The position numbers and the translations under genes are program-made. The notes beneath the pieces are model-generated. The model had not been told where the DNA came from. It ran no database searches and worked only from the letters and a program-made list of their open reading frames with translations. Below are positions 1 to 11,771 of a stretch of DNA of 64,000 nucleotides, piece by piece (position 1 is the stretch's first letter; each line of letters begins with the position of its first letter). The DNA lies in the NCBI GenBank assembly GCA_002495625.1, contig DAGC01000005.1:120976-184975 (forward strand), in the 5' to 3' direction. This DNA is from Methanobacterium sp. UBA375. Lineage in GTDB: Archaea; Methanobacteriota; Methanobacteria; Methanobacteriales; Methanobacteriaceae.

Positions 1-173
1 TCACGAAGCTGTTTAGTTAACATACGATGAGTGATGGAAGATAATGTCCTGTTAATTTCACCAAATCGTAATGTATCCTTTCTTAAAGCCCAAAGTATCA
101 GAGGTTTCCATTTACCCCCTATTTCATTGACTGCAGCGCATACCGGGCAACAGTATTCTTTAGTTTCATTCAT
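1..173 (-). CDS. HxlR-family winged-helix regulator, truncated by the window edge
   Basis: The first 57 codons can be read leftwards from ATG at 173 and run off the window. The start MNETKEYCCPVCAAVNEIGG followed by KWKPLILWAL, LRFGEI and SSITHRMLTKQL is the typical N-terminal half of HxlR/MarR-like winged-helix regulators. The CxxC pair at residues 9-12 is a common redox or metal-responsive feature in this family. An in-frame GTG three codons upstream could also be the start. It is divergent from copA and shares the 200-bp intergenic region that holds an inverted repeat at 207-222, so local control is plausible. The C-terminus is not visible. Confidence 0.85.
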   Translation of the reverse strand, partial: MNETKEYCCPVCAAVNEIGGKWKPLILWALRKDTLRFGEINRTLSSITHRMLTKQLR

Positions 174-206
174 AAAATCCACATCAAAATATTGATTTAG
201 GGGCTG

Positions 207-222
207 GTACAGAATAGTGTAC
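207..222. promoter_or_regulatory. Inverted repeat GTACA-N6-TGTAC between hxlR-like gene and copA
   Basis: A perfect 5-bp inverted repeat (GTACA, six bases, TGTAC) lies in the divergent intergenic region. It is upstream of an AT-rich TATA-like element near 258-267 that would serve copA. The two-fold symmetry and position suit a dimeric winged-helix regulator, the obvious candidate being the divergent HxlR protein. No binding evidence exists here; this is inference from symmetry and position. Confidence 0.45.
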
Positions 223-375
223 TATGTAACTTCTACTTCTCTACTCTGTTTAAATATTAATTAAGTTATTATATAGATTTAGGTGGGCGTAAAAATTATA
301 TTACAAAATTAAAAATTCAATGTAAATTTTTATCGAGGGTAAAATTTTTTTTCTGAAGGTTAAAGAGGCTATCTA

Positions 376-2823
376 ATGGCAAATACATCTAAAAGAAAGG
401 CAAAAATAAAGATTACAGGAATGAACTGTGCTTCATGCGCGCTTAACGTTGAAAAATCACTCAACAACCTGGAAGGTGTAGAAGAAGCTCAGGTGAACCT
501 GAACACAGAAGAAGCAGATGTAAATTACGACCCAGAGAAATTAAATTTACGGGAACTGGAAAATGCCGTAGAAAAAGCAGGTTATGGTGTTGTAAACGAA
601 AAAGTAATTATCAAAGTGGGCGGCATGAGCTGCGCTATGTGTGTGAAGGCCATAGAAGATGTTCTGGGTAAATTAAATGGAATAAGCCAGGTAAACGTTA
701 ACCTGGCATCAGAAAAGGCCTATGTGACTTATAACCCTAAAGTTACCACCATACAGGATATGAGGGAAGCCATAGAAGATTTAGGATACCAGTATCTGGG
801 GATAGAAGGGGAAGAAACAGAGGACCTTGAAGAAAAACTTAGAAAAGAGGATTTAAAGGGAAAAAAGAACAGATTTATAGTTGGTTTTGCTGTATCAATT
901 CCCCTCTTATTCCTGATGTATTCTAACGTGATGTTACCCATCCCCATGCCCTACTTCATGCTTATTGTAACTGTAATCCCCTTCATCTACGTGAGCTATC
1001 CCATATTCATCGCAGCCTCCAGATCGCTTAGAAATGGCCTCTTGGATATGGATGTTATGTACTCCCTGGGAATTGGAGTGGCATTCATTTCAAGTATCCT
1101 GGGCACCTTCCAGGTCGTGCTCACACCAGAATTCATGTTTTACGAAACTGCATTAATGCTGGCGGCATTCCTCATGTTGGGGCGATACTTAGAAGCCCGG
1201 GCCAAGGGTAACACCTCAACTGCGATAAAAAAACTCGTTGGAATGCAACCAAAAACAGCCACCGTAATCCGCAATGACCAGGAACTGGAAGTCAAGATCG
1301 AGGAAGTAGAAACCGGTGACCTGGTATTGGTTAAGCCCGGTGAGAAAATCCCGGCAGATGGAGTAGTGGAAGAGGGTGAAAGCTACGTTGATGAATCAGC
1401 CATCACCGGAGAACCAGTACCCGTCCATAAAAACCCGGGAAAAAATGTTGTGGGCGGAACCATCAACCAGAATGGTGTACTGAAATTCAGGGCAACCAGG
1501 ATAGGTAAAGACACGGTCCTGGCCCAGATCATAAAACTGGTGGAAGTTGCCCAGGGATCCAAACCACCGGTACAGAGAATCGCTGACCGGGCAGTGACCT
1601 ATTTCATCCCCACCATCCTTACAATCGCATTAATCTCCTTTATAGTGTGGTATTTTATACTGGGAAGCACCCTGCTTTTCGGACTAACCGTGCTCATCTC
1701 CATATTGGTAGTGGCCTGTCCCTGTGCTTTAGGCCTGGCCACCCCCACCGCAGTTACGGTGGGCATTGGCCGGGGTGCAGAACTGGGGATACTGGTAAAA
1801 AACGGTGAAGCACTGGAGGTATCAGAAAAAATAAGCACAGTCCTCTTCGATAAAACAGGAACCCTTACCAAGGGAAAACCAGAGGTAACCGATGTAGTGG
1901 CCAATGATCTATTGGCCAGTGAAACAGACCGAAAAACCCTCTTAAAACTGGCGGCCAGTGTAGAGAAAAACTCTGAACACCCCCTGGCAGAAGCCGTGGT
2001 AAAGAAAGCAGAGTCAGAGGGAATAGAACTTATAAAGACCAGTGAATTCACCAGTTTCGGTGGTAAAGGTGTGAAAGCCACCCTGAATGATGAGGAGGTA
2101 ATAATCGGAAACAGACTGTATTTTGAAGAAAACAACATCCAACTGACATTGGAAATCCAGGAAAACCTGTTGAAACTTGAAAGTGAAGGTAAAACAGCCG
2201 TAATAATAGGCTCCAACCATAAAGTTTTAGGATTAATTGCCGTGGCAGATACACTGAAAGACACCACCAAAAAGGCCTTACAGGAGTTAAGGAAGATGAA
2301 GCTCCAGGTGGCCATGATCACCGGTGACAACGCCCGAACCGCAGAAGCCATAGCCAAGCAAATAGGGATAGAAAAGGTTATAAGTGAGGTTTTACCCCAG
2401 GATAAGGCTGCGGAGGTAAAGAAGCTGCAGGATAAAGGTGAGATAGTGGCTTTTGTCGGGGATGGTATCAACGATGCCCCTGCCCTGGCCCAGGCAGATG
2501 TGGGTATAGCCATTGGAAGCGGTACAGACGTGGCAATAGAAAGCGGGGATATAGTGCTTATAAAGGATGATTTGCTGGATTCTGTAGCTGGTGTGCAGCT
2601 TTCTAAGAAGGTGATGGGTCGTATAAAACAGAATCTATTCTGGGCCTTCGCTTACAACGTGGTGCTTATCCCGGTGGCGGCGGGTGTTCTTTACGCCCCA
2701 TTTGGAATAACTTTCCGACCGGAATATGCGGGACTGGCCATGGCATTGAGCTCAGTGACCGTGGTTAGCCTTTCCCTGATGCTTAAAAGATATCTCCCAC
2801 CGGCTAAATTGTTGAATAAATAA
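376..2823 (+). CDS. copA: Copper-type P1B ATPase (CopA family)
   Basis: This is an 815-residue heavy-metal P-type ATPase that exports Cu(+) or a similar soft metal across the cytoplasmic membrane. Two N-terminal HMA domains carry GMNCASC (about residues 16-21) and GGMSCAMC (about 83-89). The TGEP actuator loop, the metal-site ACPCALG (about 446), the phosphorylation motif DKTGTLTKG (about 492), SEHPLAEA and the hinge GDGINDAPALAQADVGIA follow in order. About eight membrane segments are seen, and the length is normal for bacterial and archaeal CopA. A YHS-domain mini-gene follows 43 bp downstream and probably belongs to the same transcript. The CPC motif supports copper or silver rather than zinc. 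Confidence 0.97.
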   Translation: MANTSKRKAKIKITGMNCASCALNVEKSLNNLEGVEEAQVNLNTEEADVNYDPEKLNLRELENAVEKAGYGVVNEKVIIKVGGMSCAMCVKAIEDVLGKLNGISQVNVNLASEKAYVTYNPKVTTIQDMREAIEDLGYQYLGIEGEETEDLEEKLRKEDLKGKKNRFIVGFAVSIPLLFLMYSNVMLPIPMPYFMLIVTVIPFIYVSYPIFIAASRSLRNGLLDMDVMYSLGIGVAFISSILGTFQVVLTPEFMFYETALMLAAFLMLGRYLEARAKGNTSTAIKKLVGMQPKTATVIRNDQELEVKIEEVETGDLVLVKPGEKIPADGVVEEGESYVDESAITGEPVPVHKNPGKNVVGGTINQNGVLKFRATRIGKDTVLAQIIKLVEVAQGSKPPVQRIADRAVTYFIPTILTIALISFIVWYFILGSTLLFGLTVLISILVVACPCALGLATPTAVTVGIGRGAELGILVKNGEALEVSEKISTVLFDKTGTLTKGKPEVTDVVANDLLASETDRKTLLKLAASVEKNSEHPLAEAVVKKAESEGIELIKTSEFTSFGGKGVKATLNDEEVIIGNRLYFEENNIQLTLEIQENLLKLESEGKTAVIIGSNHKVLGLIAVADTLKDTTKKALQELRKMKLQVAMITGDNARTAEAIAKQIGIEKVISEVLPQDKAAEVKKLQDKGEIVAFVGDGINDAPALAQADVGIAIGSGTDVAIESGDIVLIKDDLLDSVAGVQLSKKVMGRIKQNLFWAFAYNVVLIPVAAGVLYAPFGITFRPEYAGLAMALSSVTVVSLSLMLKRYLPPAKLLNK

Positions 2824-2866
2824 TTTTAAAATCCAGTAAGAACATAAAAAATTAAGTGGTGATAGA

Positions 2867-3016
2867 ATGGCAGTAGATCCCATATGTAAAATGGAAGTAG
2901 ATGAGAGCGAAGCTAAATGGGTAAGCTCTTATAAGGGAAGAAAATACTATTTCTGTGCTCCGGGTTGTTTGAAGGAGTTTGAAAAAAATCCGGAAAAATA
3001 CGCGGAGAAGGATTAA
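2867..3016 (+). CDS. YHS-domain mini-protein (49 aa)
   Basis: The ORF starts at ATG 2867 after GTGGTGATAG and encodes 49 residues beginning MAVDPICKMEVDESEAKW and including YYFCAPGCLKEFEKNPEKY. This is a complete stand-alone YHS domain. The cysteines at residues 7, 30 and 34 match the metal-binding pattern known in YHS/TRASH domains next to copper ATPases. It lies 43 bp after copA in the same direction, so an operon role in copper handling (sensor or chaperone) is likely but inferred. Confidence 0.85.
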   Translation: MAVDPICKMEVDESEAKWVSSYKGRKYYFCAPGCLKEFEKNPEKYAEKD

Positions 3017-3091
3017 AGAGCCAAACGTTAAATAATGGCCATTTGAAATTCAATTATAACTACCAAAAAAACCTAAGGGGGAGAATGGACG

Positions 3092-3244
3092 ATGGCATTA
3101 TTTGACGATATAAAAAAGATGGCTAAAAAAGAACTGGACAAACAACTTAAAGGTCCTGACAATAAAAAAAAGGCAGGAGACCTGTTTAAAAAGGAATTTA
3201 AGAAAAAGACTAGGAAGGAATTTAAAAAGACCATTAAATTCTAA
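3092..3244 (+). CDS. Small lysine-rich protein (50 aa), function unknown
   Basis: ATG at 3092 follows a strong AAGGGGGAG ribosome binding site and opens a 50-codon frame ending at TAA 3244. The product begins MALFDDIKKMAKKELDKQ and is very basic, with repeated FKK/EFKK units (KKEFKKKTRKEFKKTIKF) that would form an amphipathic cationic helix. No known domain was recognised. It could bind nucleic acid or membrane. The clear ribosome site and continuous helical pattern support it being real, but it is short. Confidence 0.6.
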   Translation: MALFDDIKKMAKKELDKQLKGPDNKKKAGDLFKKEFKKKTRKEFKKTIKF

Positions 3245-3312
3245 TTCTTTTCCCTTATTTTTATTCAGTTATGAATATCTAATTACTAGCTTCTAAACTT
3301 CTAACTAAATCG

Positions 3313-4896
<1,584 letters not shown>

Positions 4897-4981
4897 TTCA
4901 ATTCACCTTCTGTTAAAAATAAAAATGGAGTATTAAATAATTTTTTGTATAATAATTGATTTTTTTTATAAAAATAAATGA

Positions 4982-5010
4982 ATAAAAAAATGGTGGAAAA
5001 ATAATTTCCA
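4982..5010 (-). terminator. Probable transcription terminator after thiC
   Basis: On the minus strand a TGGAAA-N5-TTTCCA hairpin (arms 5005-5010 and 4994-4999) is followed by a T-rich run, just past the thiC stop codon. T-tracts are the main archaeal termination signal; the hairpin strengthens the call. Confidence 0.5.
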
Positions 5011-5028
5011 TTCAATATGCTGGTTTTT

Positions 5029-6327
<1,299 letters not shown>

Positions 6328-6820
6328 TGAACTCACCATGCTTTTGATAGCTTAAAATTGTTGTTATACTACACATTAAAATTATAGCTATTCCATGTTC
6401 TTAATAGAATAAGTCTCTGCACTGAACAATATAAGAGTTTTTAATTGGATACGATTAACTTCATACTTCTTCTGATTTTACAACCATGGTATTTAGAATC
6501 ATAAATTCAAAAATTGTCAGAAATTCTTTGTTGCTATTTATAAACCATGAATTTTAATGCTTAATAAATATTTTAATGCTGATATAACCAGGTACAGATT
6601 ATTTGGTCAAAACATTTATATATACCTTTAAGAAAGTTTAGTTATCAATTTTTATTATATTTATATTCTCATTGTATTTTTCCTTTAATCGGTGATAACC
6701 CTTACTCGATAAATGTGGGCGATGCCTTGTTTTCGGGAAATCATGCCGTGTATTCCACTCATTTTTCGCTTATTTCCCAATTCTTTTGGTATAAAAAATT
6801 GTTGATTACGAGGTGACTGA
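6328..6820. other. 493-bp intergenic region with promoter for the radical SAM gene
   Basis: No gene was found. A good archaeal promoter on the plus strand, AAAACATTTATATATAC, covers about 6609-6625. It predicts transcription from about 6648 and a leader near 170 bases before the ATG at 6821. The thiC promoter must also lie at the left end but is not clear. The leader contains a modestly GC-richer stretch at about 6700-6760, unlike the AT-rich surroundings, which could fold. No known riboswitch motif was recognised. Confidence 0.5.
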
Positions 6821-8176
6821 ATGAAGGTAACGTTTATAAATCCCCCACAAACTAGCTCTAAGTATAAATTCATGGGAGTAGTAGCTCCTCCACTGGGAAT
6901 TGCTTATATGGCTGGAGTTTTGGAGGAAAATGGTTTTGATGTGAGTGTAATCGATGCATCTGCTTTGGACATGACATGGGGGTCTTTAGAAAAGGAAATA
7001 AGGAGAATTTCTCCGGGAATAGTGGCAATTACGGCTTTAACCCCTACCATTGAACAGGCCATGAAAACTGCCCAACTGGTGAAAAAAAACTGTCCAGATA
7101 CAGTTACTGTGATGGGTGGTTATCATCCTACCTTTAACTATAAAGAACTCTTAGAAAAGGATTATGTAGATATAGCGGTTATAGGTGAAGGGGAATACAC
7201 CATGCTGGAACTGGTGGAAACTCTGGAAAGTAATGGTGATCTGAGTGAAGTTCGAGGTATAGCATTTGATGATGTTGTCACACCTCTACGTCCCCTTATA
7301 ATGGATTTAGATAGTCTTCCATTCCCTGCCTTACATCTCCTTCCCATGGATCATTATAAACTTTTGAATATGAAGACCAACATGGCCACCATGATAACCA
7401 GCAGAGGATGCCCCATGCAGTGTTCTTTCTGTGCTTCAGCTGCATTACACGGTCCTAAATTCCGTTTAAGATCTCCAAAAAATATAGTAGATGAGATAGA
7501 ACATCTGGCTGAAGATTATAATGTGGAAACGATAGCTTTCATGGATGACACGTTCACTTTGAACCCTAAGAGGGTGGAGGATATCTGTGTTGAGATTAAA
7601 AAAAGAAATCTGGACGTTTTATGGGGATGTACAGCCCGGGTGGACAATCTATCTAAAAGTTTATTAAAACAGATGAGGGAAGCTGGGTGTATCACTCTCT
7701 TCATGGGTGTGGAGTCTGCAGATCAGCAGATCCTGGATCAGGTGGATAAGAAAACGACTATTTCCAAGATTAAACATGCATTTGAACTATCAAGGAAAGA
7801 GAAAATACGTACCATTGCATCAGTGGTACTGGGTATGCCTGGGGACACTAAAGAAAGTATGGGTAGGACCATTAAATTTGTACAGGAATTAAAACCATCC
7901 TATGCCGTTTTCAGCCTGGCCACACCCTATCCTGGCACCCGGTTTTACCAGCATATGGTGGAAGAAAATCTGATCAAAGTCAAAGATTGGTCTAAATACA
8001 CCCTTATTTCCCCAATCATAGATACGATGGAATGTTCACTGGAAGAACTTCGAAAGATCCAGAGCACTGCTTTTCGTAAGTTCTACCTTCGTCCAAGATA
8101 TATTTTACGTCAGACATGGGTGGATGGCCCTATGCTTCTGAGGACCATTGCTGGTGTCATCAGAAGATTGGTATAA
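6821..8176 (+). CDS. B12-binding domain radical SAM protein
   Basis: This 451-residue protein has an N-terminal cobalamin-binding Rossmann domain (about residues 1-140, with PPLGIAYMAGVLEENG and MGGYHPTF). A radical SAM core follows, with its cluster motif in SRGCPMQCSFCAS (CX3CX2C, about 194-201). The layout matches the BchE/HpnP-like group of B12-dependent radical SAM enzymes, which includes methyltransferases and cyclases. Substrate cannot be assigned. The start ATG is preceded by GAGGTGA. It appears monocistronic, with a long leader upstream. Confidence 0.9.
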   Translation: MKVTFINPPQTSSKYKFMGVVAPPLGIAYMAGVLEENGFDVSVIDASALDMTWGSLEKEIRRISPGIVAITALTPTIEQAMKTAQLVKKNCPDTVTVMGGYHPTFNYKELLEKDYVDIAVIGEGEYTMLELVETLESNGDLSEVRGIAFDDVVTPLRPLIMDLDSLPFPALHLLPMDHYKLLNMKTNMATMITSRGCPMQCSFCASAALHGPKFRLRSPKNIVDEIEHLAEDYNVETIAFMDDTFTLNPKRVEDICVEIKKRNLDVLWGCTARVDNLSKSLLKQMREAGCITLFMGVESADQQILDQVDKKTTISKIKHAFELSRKEKIRTIASVVLGMPGDTKESMGRTIKFVQELKPSYAVFSLATPYPGTRFYQHMVEENLIKVKDWSKYTLISPIIDTMECSLEELRKIQSTAFRKFYLRPRYILRQTWVDGPMLLRTIAGVIRRLV

Positions 8177-8296
8177 ACATATTATGGACTTAAATAAACA
8201 GGTTGCAAGGAATTAAATAAAAAAATTAATAGACAAAAAAATTTTAAAGATAAAAACTGAACATTGATTAAAAAGGTTTTCAGGCAATAAAACGCA

Positions 8297-9214
8297 TTAT
8301 ATATCTGGTTTTTTTCTCATGCGTTCAACTGCCATCTCAAAATTAGGAATATTGGTCTGACACCCTTCCGCTTCCACCACAAACGATGCCACGGCTGAAG
8401 CGAAATTCCCACAAAATTCCAGACTTTCACCACTTAAATAGGCTTTCAAGAATCCCGCCCGGTATGAATCTCCCCCACCGGTGGGGTCGATACTGTTGAC
8501 CAGTTTTGCTTCGATTTTTATTTCCTGATCAGCGTATATTATACTGCCATCTTTACCCATGGTTTTAACGATTATTTCAGGCCCCAGGTCTTGGAGTTCC
8601 TTAATATCCATTTCTAGAATTTCTAGTATTCGATCTATCTCATAGTGATTACCAAATAGAATATTACAAATTTTTAAAACCTTACTAAGGTTTTCTGGGG
8701 AGTACATATGCAAATCCTGTCCCGGGTCAAATGATACTAACTTATCGTATTTATTGGCTGTTTCCCCGCACTTTCCATTAAAAACAGGGTCACCAGTGGC
8801 CAAATGTACGGCACGTGCCTTTTTTATAGCTTTAACAGGGGTTGGAAAATCTTTAAAATACTTTGCAGCTCCCCAATAGAAGTAACTTATCTGATCGCCC
8901 TTTTCATCGGTTATTACAAAGGCAGTAGGGGTTTTTTCATCTTCCACCACGATCATATCTTCGATATCAATGGATAAACCCTTTAGGCAGTTTTGATAAT
9001 CAGATCCCCTGAAATCACCACCCACAGCAGAGATTAAACTTGCCTTAAGTCCTAAATTAGCGGATACTGTGGCCACATTGGCTGCTGCGCCACCATAAAA
9101 GGTTTTCATATTATTTATTGCAGTTGAAGAGTTAGGTTGGGGGAAACCGTTGACCTGGATGATATAATCCAGTGCCGTATGCCCCACGGCTAGTAAATCA
9201 TTTTCATAGCTCAA
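8297..9214 (-). CDS. PfkB-family carbohydrate/nucleoside kinase
   Basis: This 305-residue ribokinase-fold protein carries the N-terminal signature GGAAANVA (about residues 41-48) and the C-terminal PfkB signature DPTGGGDSYRAGFLKAYLSG. The usual GAGD anion-hole motif reads GGGD, with the catalytic Asp conserved. Archaeal relatives phosphorylate nucleosides or sugars; the exact substrate cannot be read from sequence. The start is TTG, selected because GGAAAGGTGATC lies directly upstream. It is followed on the same strand by nothing obviously linked. Confidence 0.9.
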   Translation of the reverse strand: MSYENDLLAVGHTALDYIIQVNGFPQPNSSTAINNMKTFYGGAAANVATVSANLGLKASLISAVGGDFRGSDYQNCLKGLSIDIEDMIVVEDEKTPTAFVITDEKGDQISYFYWGAAKYFKDFPTPVKAIKKARAVHLATGDPVFNGKCGETANKYDKLVSFDPGQDLHMYSPENLSKVLKICNILFGNHYEIDRILEILEMDIKELQDLGPEIIVKTMGKDGSIIYADQEIKIEAKLVNSIDPTGGGDSYRAGFLKAYLSGESLEFCGNFASAVASFVVEAEGCQTNIPNFEMAVERMRKKPDI

Positions 9215-9285
9215 TAGATCACCTTTCCTAACTTTATTTTTTAGATATTTAAATAATTATAATTTTTTAAAGATAAAAAAAGAGA

Positions 9286-10149
9286 TTAAAATTTCCCGAA
9301 ACCTAATTCCTGTATTAATTTACGTCCCCTACCACTCACATAATCTATAAATCCTTTAAATTTTTCATTTTCTGGATTATGCAATACCATGGTCAAGATA
9401 TGGTTTGTATCTTCCTTCAACACATCAGAACCATTGATGAAGCTGTTATTAAGGAAAGTATACAGGTCCTGGCTATTTTTAACAATCTTGAGTGCTTCAT
9501 AAGGGGATTTTAACACTCTGACTATTTTGTAATCTATTTCCTCATTGTCCATGGTGTTCCAGGCCAGTCTCTGGGCAGAACCAGTAACTTCCACGAATTT
9601 TTTACCTTCCAACTGTGAGAGATCCATTATATCTTCATCAGAAGGAGATACTAATACTAGATGGTCCCGGGCCATAGGAATAAAATCCATATCCCGCATA
9701 AAAGCCTTCACCGGGTCATCAAGGGTTAAAATATCCACCAATCCCATATCATAAAGGTGCAGGGCACTCTCATCCTCCGTCTGGTAGACCAGGGCATCGA
9801 GGCCGTATTCAGAGGCTAGAACTTCCACCAACCCGGCAGATATATATCCGCCACAAATCACAGGTTTTTCATGGGCATCCAGCCTTTTTGTAAGCTGATG
9901 GTATTGTTTGATGAGATTTAAACCATCCTCGGTAAGTTGGGAACCGGCACCAGTGCTCTTTACAAGGTTCATGTTCAGTTTTTTCTCAGCATCTAAGATT
10001 CTCCTGTTTAAGACGGCATGTGATATTCCCAGTATTTTAGCTGCCTCTCTCTGCGATCTGGTCTGGGAAACGATGTCCAGTGTTTCAAAGAATTTGAAAC
10101 TGAGGGTTTCTCCCCCTATAATCAGGCTTAATCTGGGTTTAATTTTCAT
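9286..10149 (-). CDS. ModE/LysR-like regulator with a substrate-binding-protein-like domain
   Basis: The 287-residue product begins with a ModE-type winged helix (SQREAAKILGISHAVLNRRI, then AEKKLNMNLVKSTGAGSQLTEDG). A C-terminal half (from about residue 95) resembles periplasmic oxyanion-binding proteins: GGYISAGLVEVLASE, DALVYQTEDESALHLYDMGLVDI. This domain pair is known in archaeal regulators that sense small ligands such as molybdate. Target genes are unknown. It is divergent from hxlB, and the two appear to share one AT-rich TATA element near 10187-10199. Confidence 0.8.
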   Translation of the reverse strand: MKIKPRLSLIIGGETLSFKFFETLDIVSQTRSQREAAKILGISHAVLNRRILDAEKKLNMNLVKSTGAGSQLTEDGLNLIKQYHQLTKRLDAHEKPVICGGYISAGLVEVLASEYGLDALVYQTEDESALHLYDMGLVDILTLDDPVKAFMRDMDFIPMARDHLVLVSPSDEDIMDLSQLEGKKFVEVTGSAQRLAWNTMDNEEIDYKIVRVLKSPYEALKIVKNSQDLYTFLNNSFINGSDVLKEDTNHILTMVLHNPENEKFKGFIDYVSGRGRKLIQELGFGKF

Positions 10150-10186
10150 TTCAACACGGTAGAGATAGATTTTTAAAGTCCCTTTG

Positions 10187-10199
10187 AATATTTATATAA
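10187..10199. promoter_or_regulatory. Shared divergent TATA element
   Basis: AATATTTATATAA reads as a TATA box in both directions. Rightwards it predicts a start about 40 bases before hxlB (ATG 10262). Leftwards it predicts a start about 15 bases before the regulator (ATG 10149). The two promoters would therefore compete for one element. Confidence 0.5.
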
Positions 10200-10261
10200 T
10201 GGTACAAACAGTTATAATTAGAGGATTAAAATAATAATGTGTGTTTTTCTCAGGTGAATTT

Positions 10262-10846
10262 ATGATTTTAAATGATGCGATACAGGAAATAGTGGATAAC
10301 GTATCTGCAGCTTCTGCAGAACTTGATCGGGAAAACGTTGAAGAAATGCTAAAGCTATTGAGAACTTGTGAAAACGTTTTCCTACTGGGACAGGGCAGAT
10401 CTGGGCTGGTGGCCAAGGCATTTGCCATGAGACTCATGCACCTGGGAATCGGAGTTTACGTGGTAGGGGAAACAATAACCCCTGCCATTAAAGATAAAGA
10501 CTGTTTATTGGCCATAACTGGTTCTGGAGAAACCAGCTATATAATAAGCACTGCTCAAATAGCTAAAAAACGGGGAGCAAAGATTATAGCCGTCACATCC
10601 TATGTAGATTCTACCATGGGAAAAATAGCAGATTTGGTCGTGCAAATCCGGGGCCGTACCAAAATAGATACAGAAAAAAATTATATAAAAAGACAGATCA
10701 ACGGGAAACACCAATCTTTATCCCCACTGGGGACCCTGTTTGAGGTTACCACCCTGATATTCCTGGACGCGGTGATTGCCCAGCTCATGGTGGACATGGG
10801 TAAAACCGAGATGGACCTGAAACAGAGGCACACCGTGCTGGAATGA
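10262..10846 (+). CDS. hxlB: 6-phospho-3-hexuloisomerase (SIS domain)
   Basis: This protein of about 194 residues has a SIS sugar-isomerase domain with FLLGQGRSGLVAKAFAMRLMHLG, GETITPAI, AITGSGET and AVTSYVDSTMG. It isomerises hexulose-6-phosphate and fructose-6-phosphate. In methanogens lacking the oxidative pentose pathway this runs in reverse to supply ribulose-5-phosphate. The start at ATG 10262 is chosen because AGGTGA lies 5 bases upstream; a longer frame from GTG 10241 has no ribosome site. No hexulose-phosphate synthase gene is adjacent. Confidence 0.93.
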   Translation: MILNDAIQEIVDNVSAASAELDRENVEEMLKLLRTCENVFLLGQGRSGLVAKAFAMRLMHLGIGVYVVGETITPAIKDKDCLLAITGSGETSYIISTAQIAKKRGAKIIAVTSYVDSTMGKIADLVVQIRGRTKIDTEKNYIKRQINGKHQSLSPLGTLFEVTTLIFLDAVIAQLMVDMGKTEMDLKQRHTVLE

Positions 10847-10905
10847 TGTTTATTTTATTTCTAATTTAATTATTTTATTCCAAATAATTTCTTTTTTAAA
10901 GATTT

Positions 10906-11658
10906 TTAAATTAAAACACGCTCTGGACTGGAGTAAATATTAAACCTATCCCCTCTGACGAACCCGATCATGGTCACACCTGATTCCTGGGCTACAGTAA
11001 CTCCAGATGATGTGGGGGCGGCGTTAGAGGCGATGATAGGTATCCCCATCCTGGCGATTTTTATCATCATATCCGCTGGCATCCGTCCACTGTAGACTAC
11101 GAAACTCCGGGATAAATCATATTTATTTAAAGCAGCGGTGCCTATGAGTTTATCCACCGCAACGTGTCTGCTTATGTCTTCAACTGAGATGAAGTTGTCC
11201 TCGTAGACCATGCCGGCTACGTGTGTTCCGCCGGTTTCCCGCCAGGTCTTAGCTGAATCCTTTAATTTTACAAATGCATCGAATATGGATTCTTTAGAGA
11301 TTTGGAAATCGGATTCTACCTTATCCACCATCTCAATTTTCCTTCTCCAGCCACCAAAACAGTCTGAACCCACGATCAGTTCTTTCCTTAAATCGAAATC
11401 CTCGAGGTCTATTTCCACGTTGATGGTGTTGCCCTGAACGTCCACTCTGGTGATGTCATCGGTTGAAGTGGCCAGTCCTTCACCCAGGAGATAGCCCACG
11501 GCAAATTCTTTTAGATGGGTGGGGCTTATGGAAAAGCTTCTGGAAACCTGTTCATTGATAATAAGCTCTATATCCTCGTCACAGACAATTATCTCTGTCA
11601 TGGGGGCAACATCTTTTTGGACCTTTAATGCTTCAACCTCTCTCGTCATTTCTCGCAT
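10906..11658 (-). CDS. fdhD: Formate dehydrogenase accessory sulfurtransferase FdhD
   Basis: FdhD delivers sulfur to the Mo/W-bis-MGD cofactor of formate dehydrogenase. The 250-residue protein has the family features SFSISPTHLKEFAVGYLLGEG, TGGTHVAGMV, EDISRHVAVDKLIG and SGRMPADMMIKIARMGIPI. The cysteine loop reads GSDCFGGW, so the first cysteine of the CxxC known from E. coli FdhD is kept and the second is replaced by Gly. The start is ATG 11658 after GAGGT. It belongs with the formate dehydrogenase encoded 6 kb away at 17187-21869. Confidence 0.94.
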   Translation of the reverse strand: MREMTREVEALKVQKDVAPMTEIIVCDEDIELIINEQVSRSFSISPTHLKEFAVGYLLGEGLATSTDDITRVDVQGNTINVEIDLEDFDLRKELIVGSDCFGGWRRKIEMVDKVESDFQISKESIFDAFVKLKDSAKTWRETGGTHVAGMVYEDNFISVEDISRHVAVDKLIGTAALNKYDLSRSFVVYSGRMPADMMIKIARMGIPIIASNAAPTSSGVTVAQESGVTMIGFVRGDRFNIYSSPERVLI

Positions 11659-11771
11659 TTAACTACCTCTTCATTATCGGATTGTCCATCATTTGAAATA
11701 ATTGATTATCATGAAAAAAATTGGATTCAAATTTAGTTACTAAAAAATTTGAAGTTTTAAAGAAGGGCCTT

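Noticed and set aside
6328..6700. Possible thiamine riboswitch upstream of thiC
   Set aside because: The conserved CUGAGA-type element was not found on the minus strand in this region, and no fitting fold was seen.
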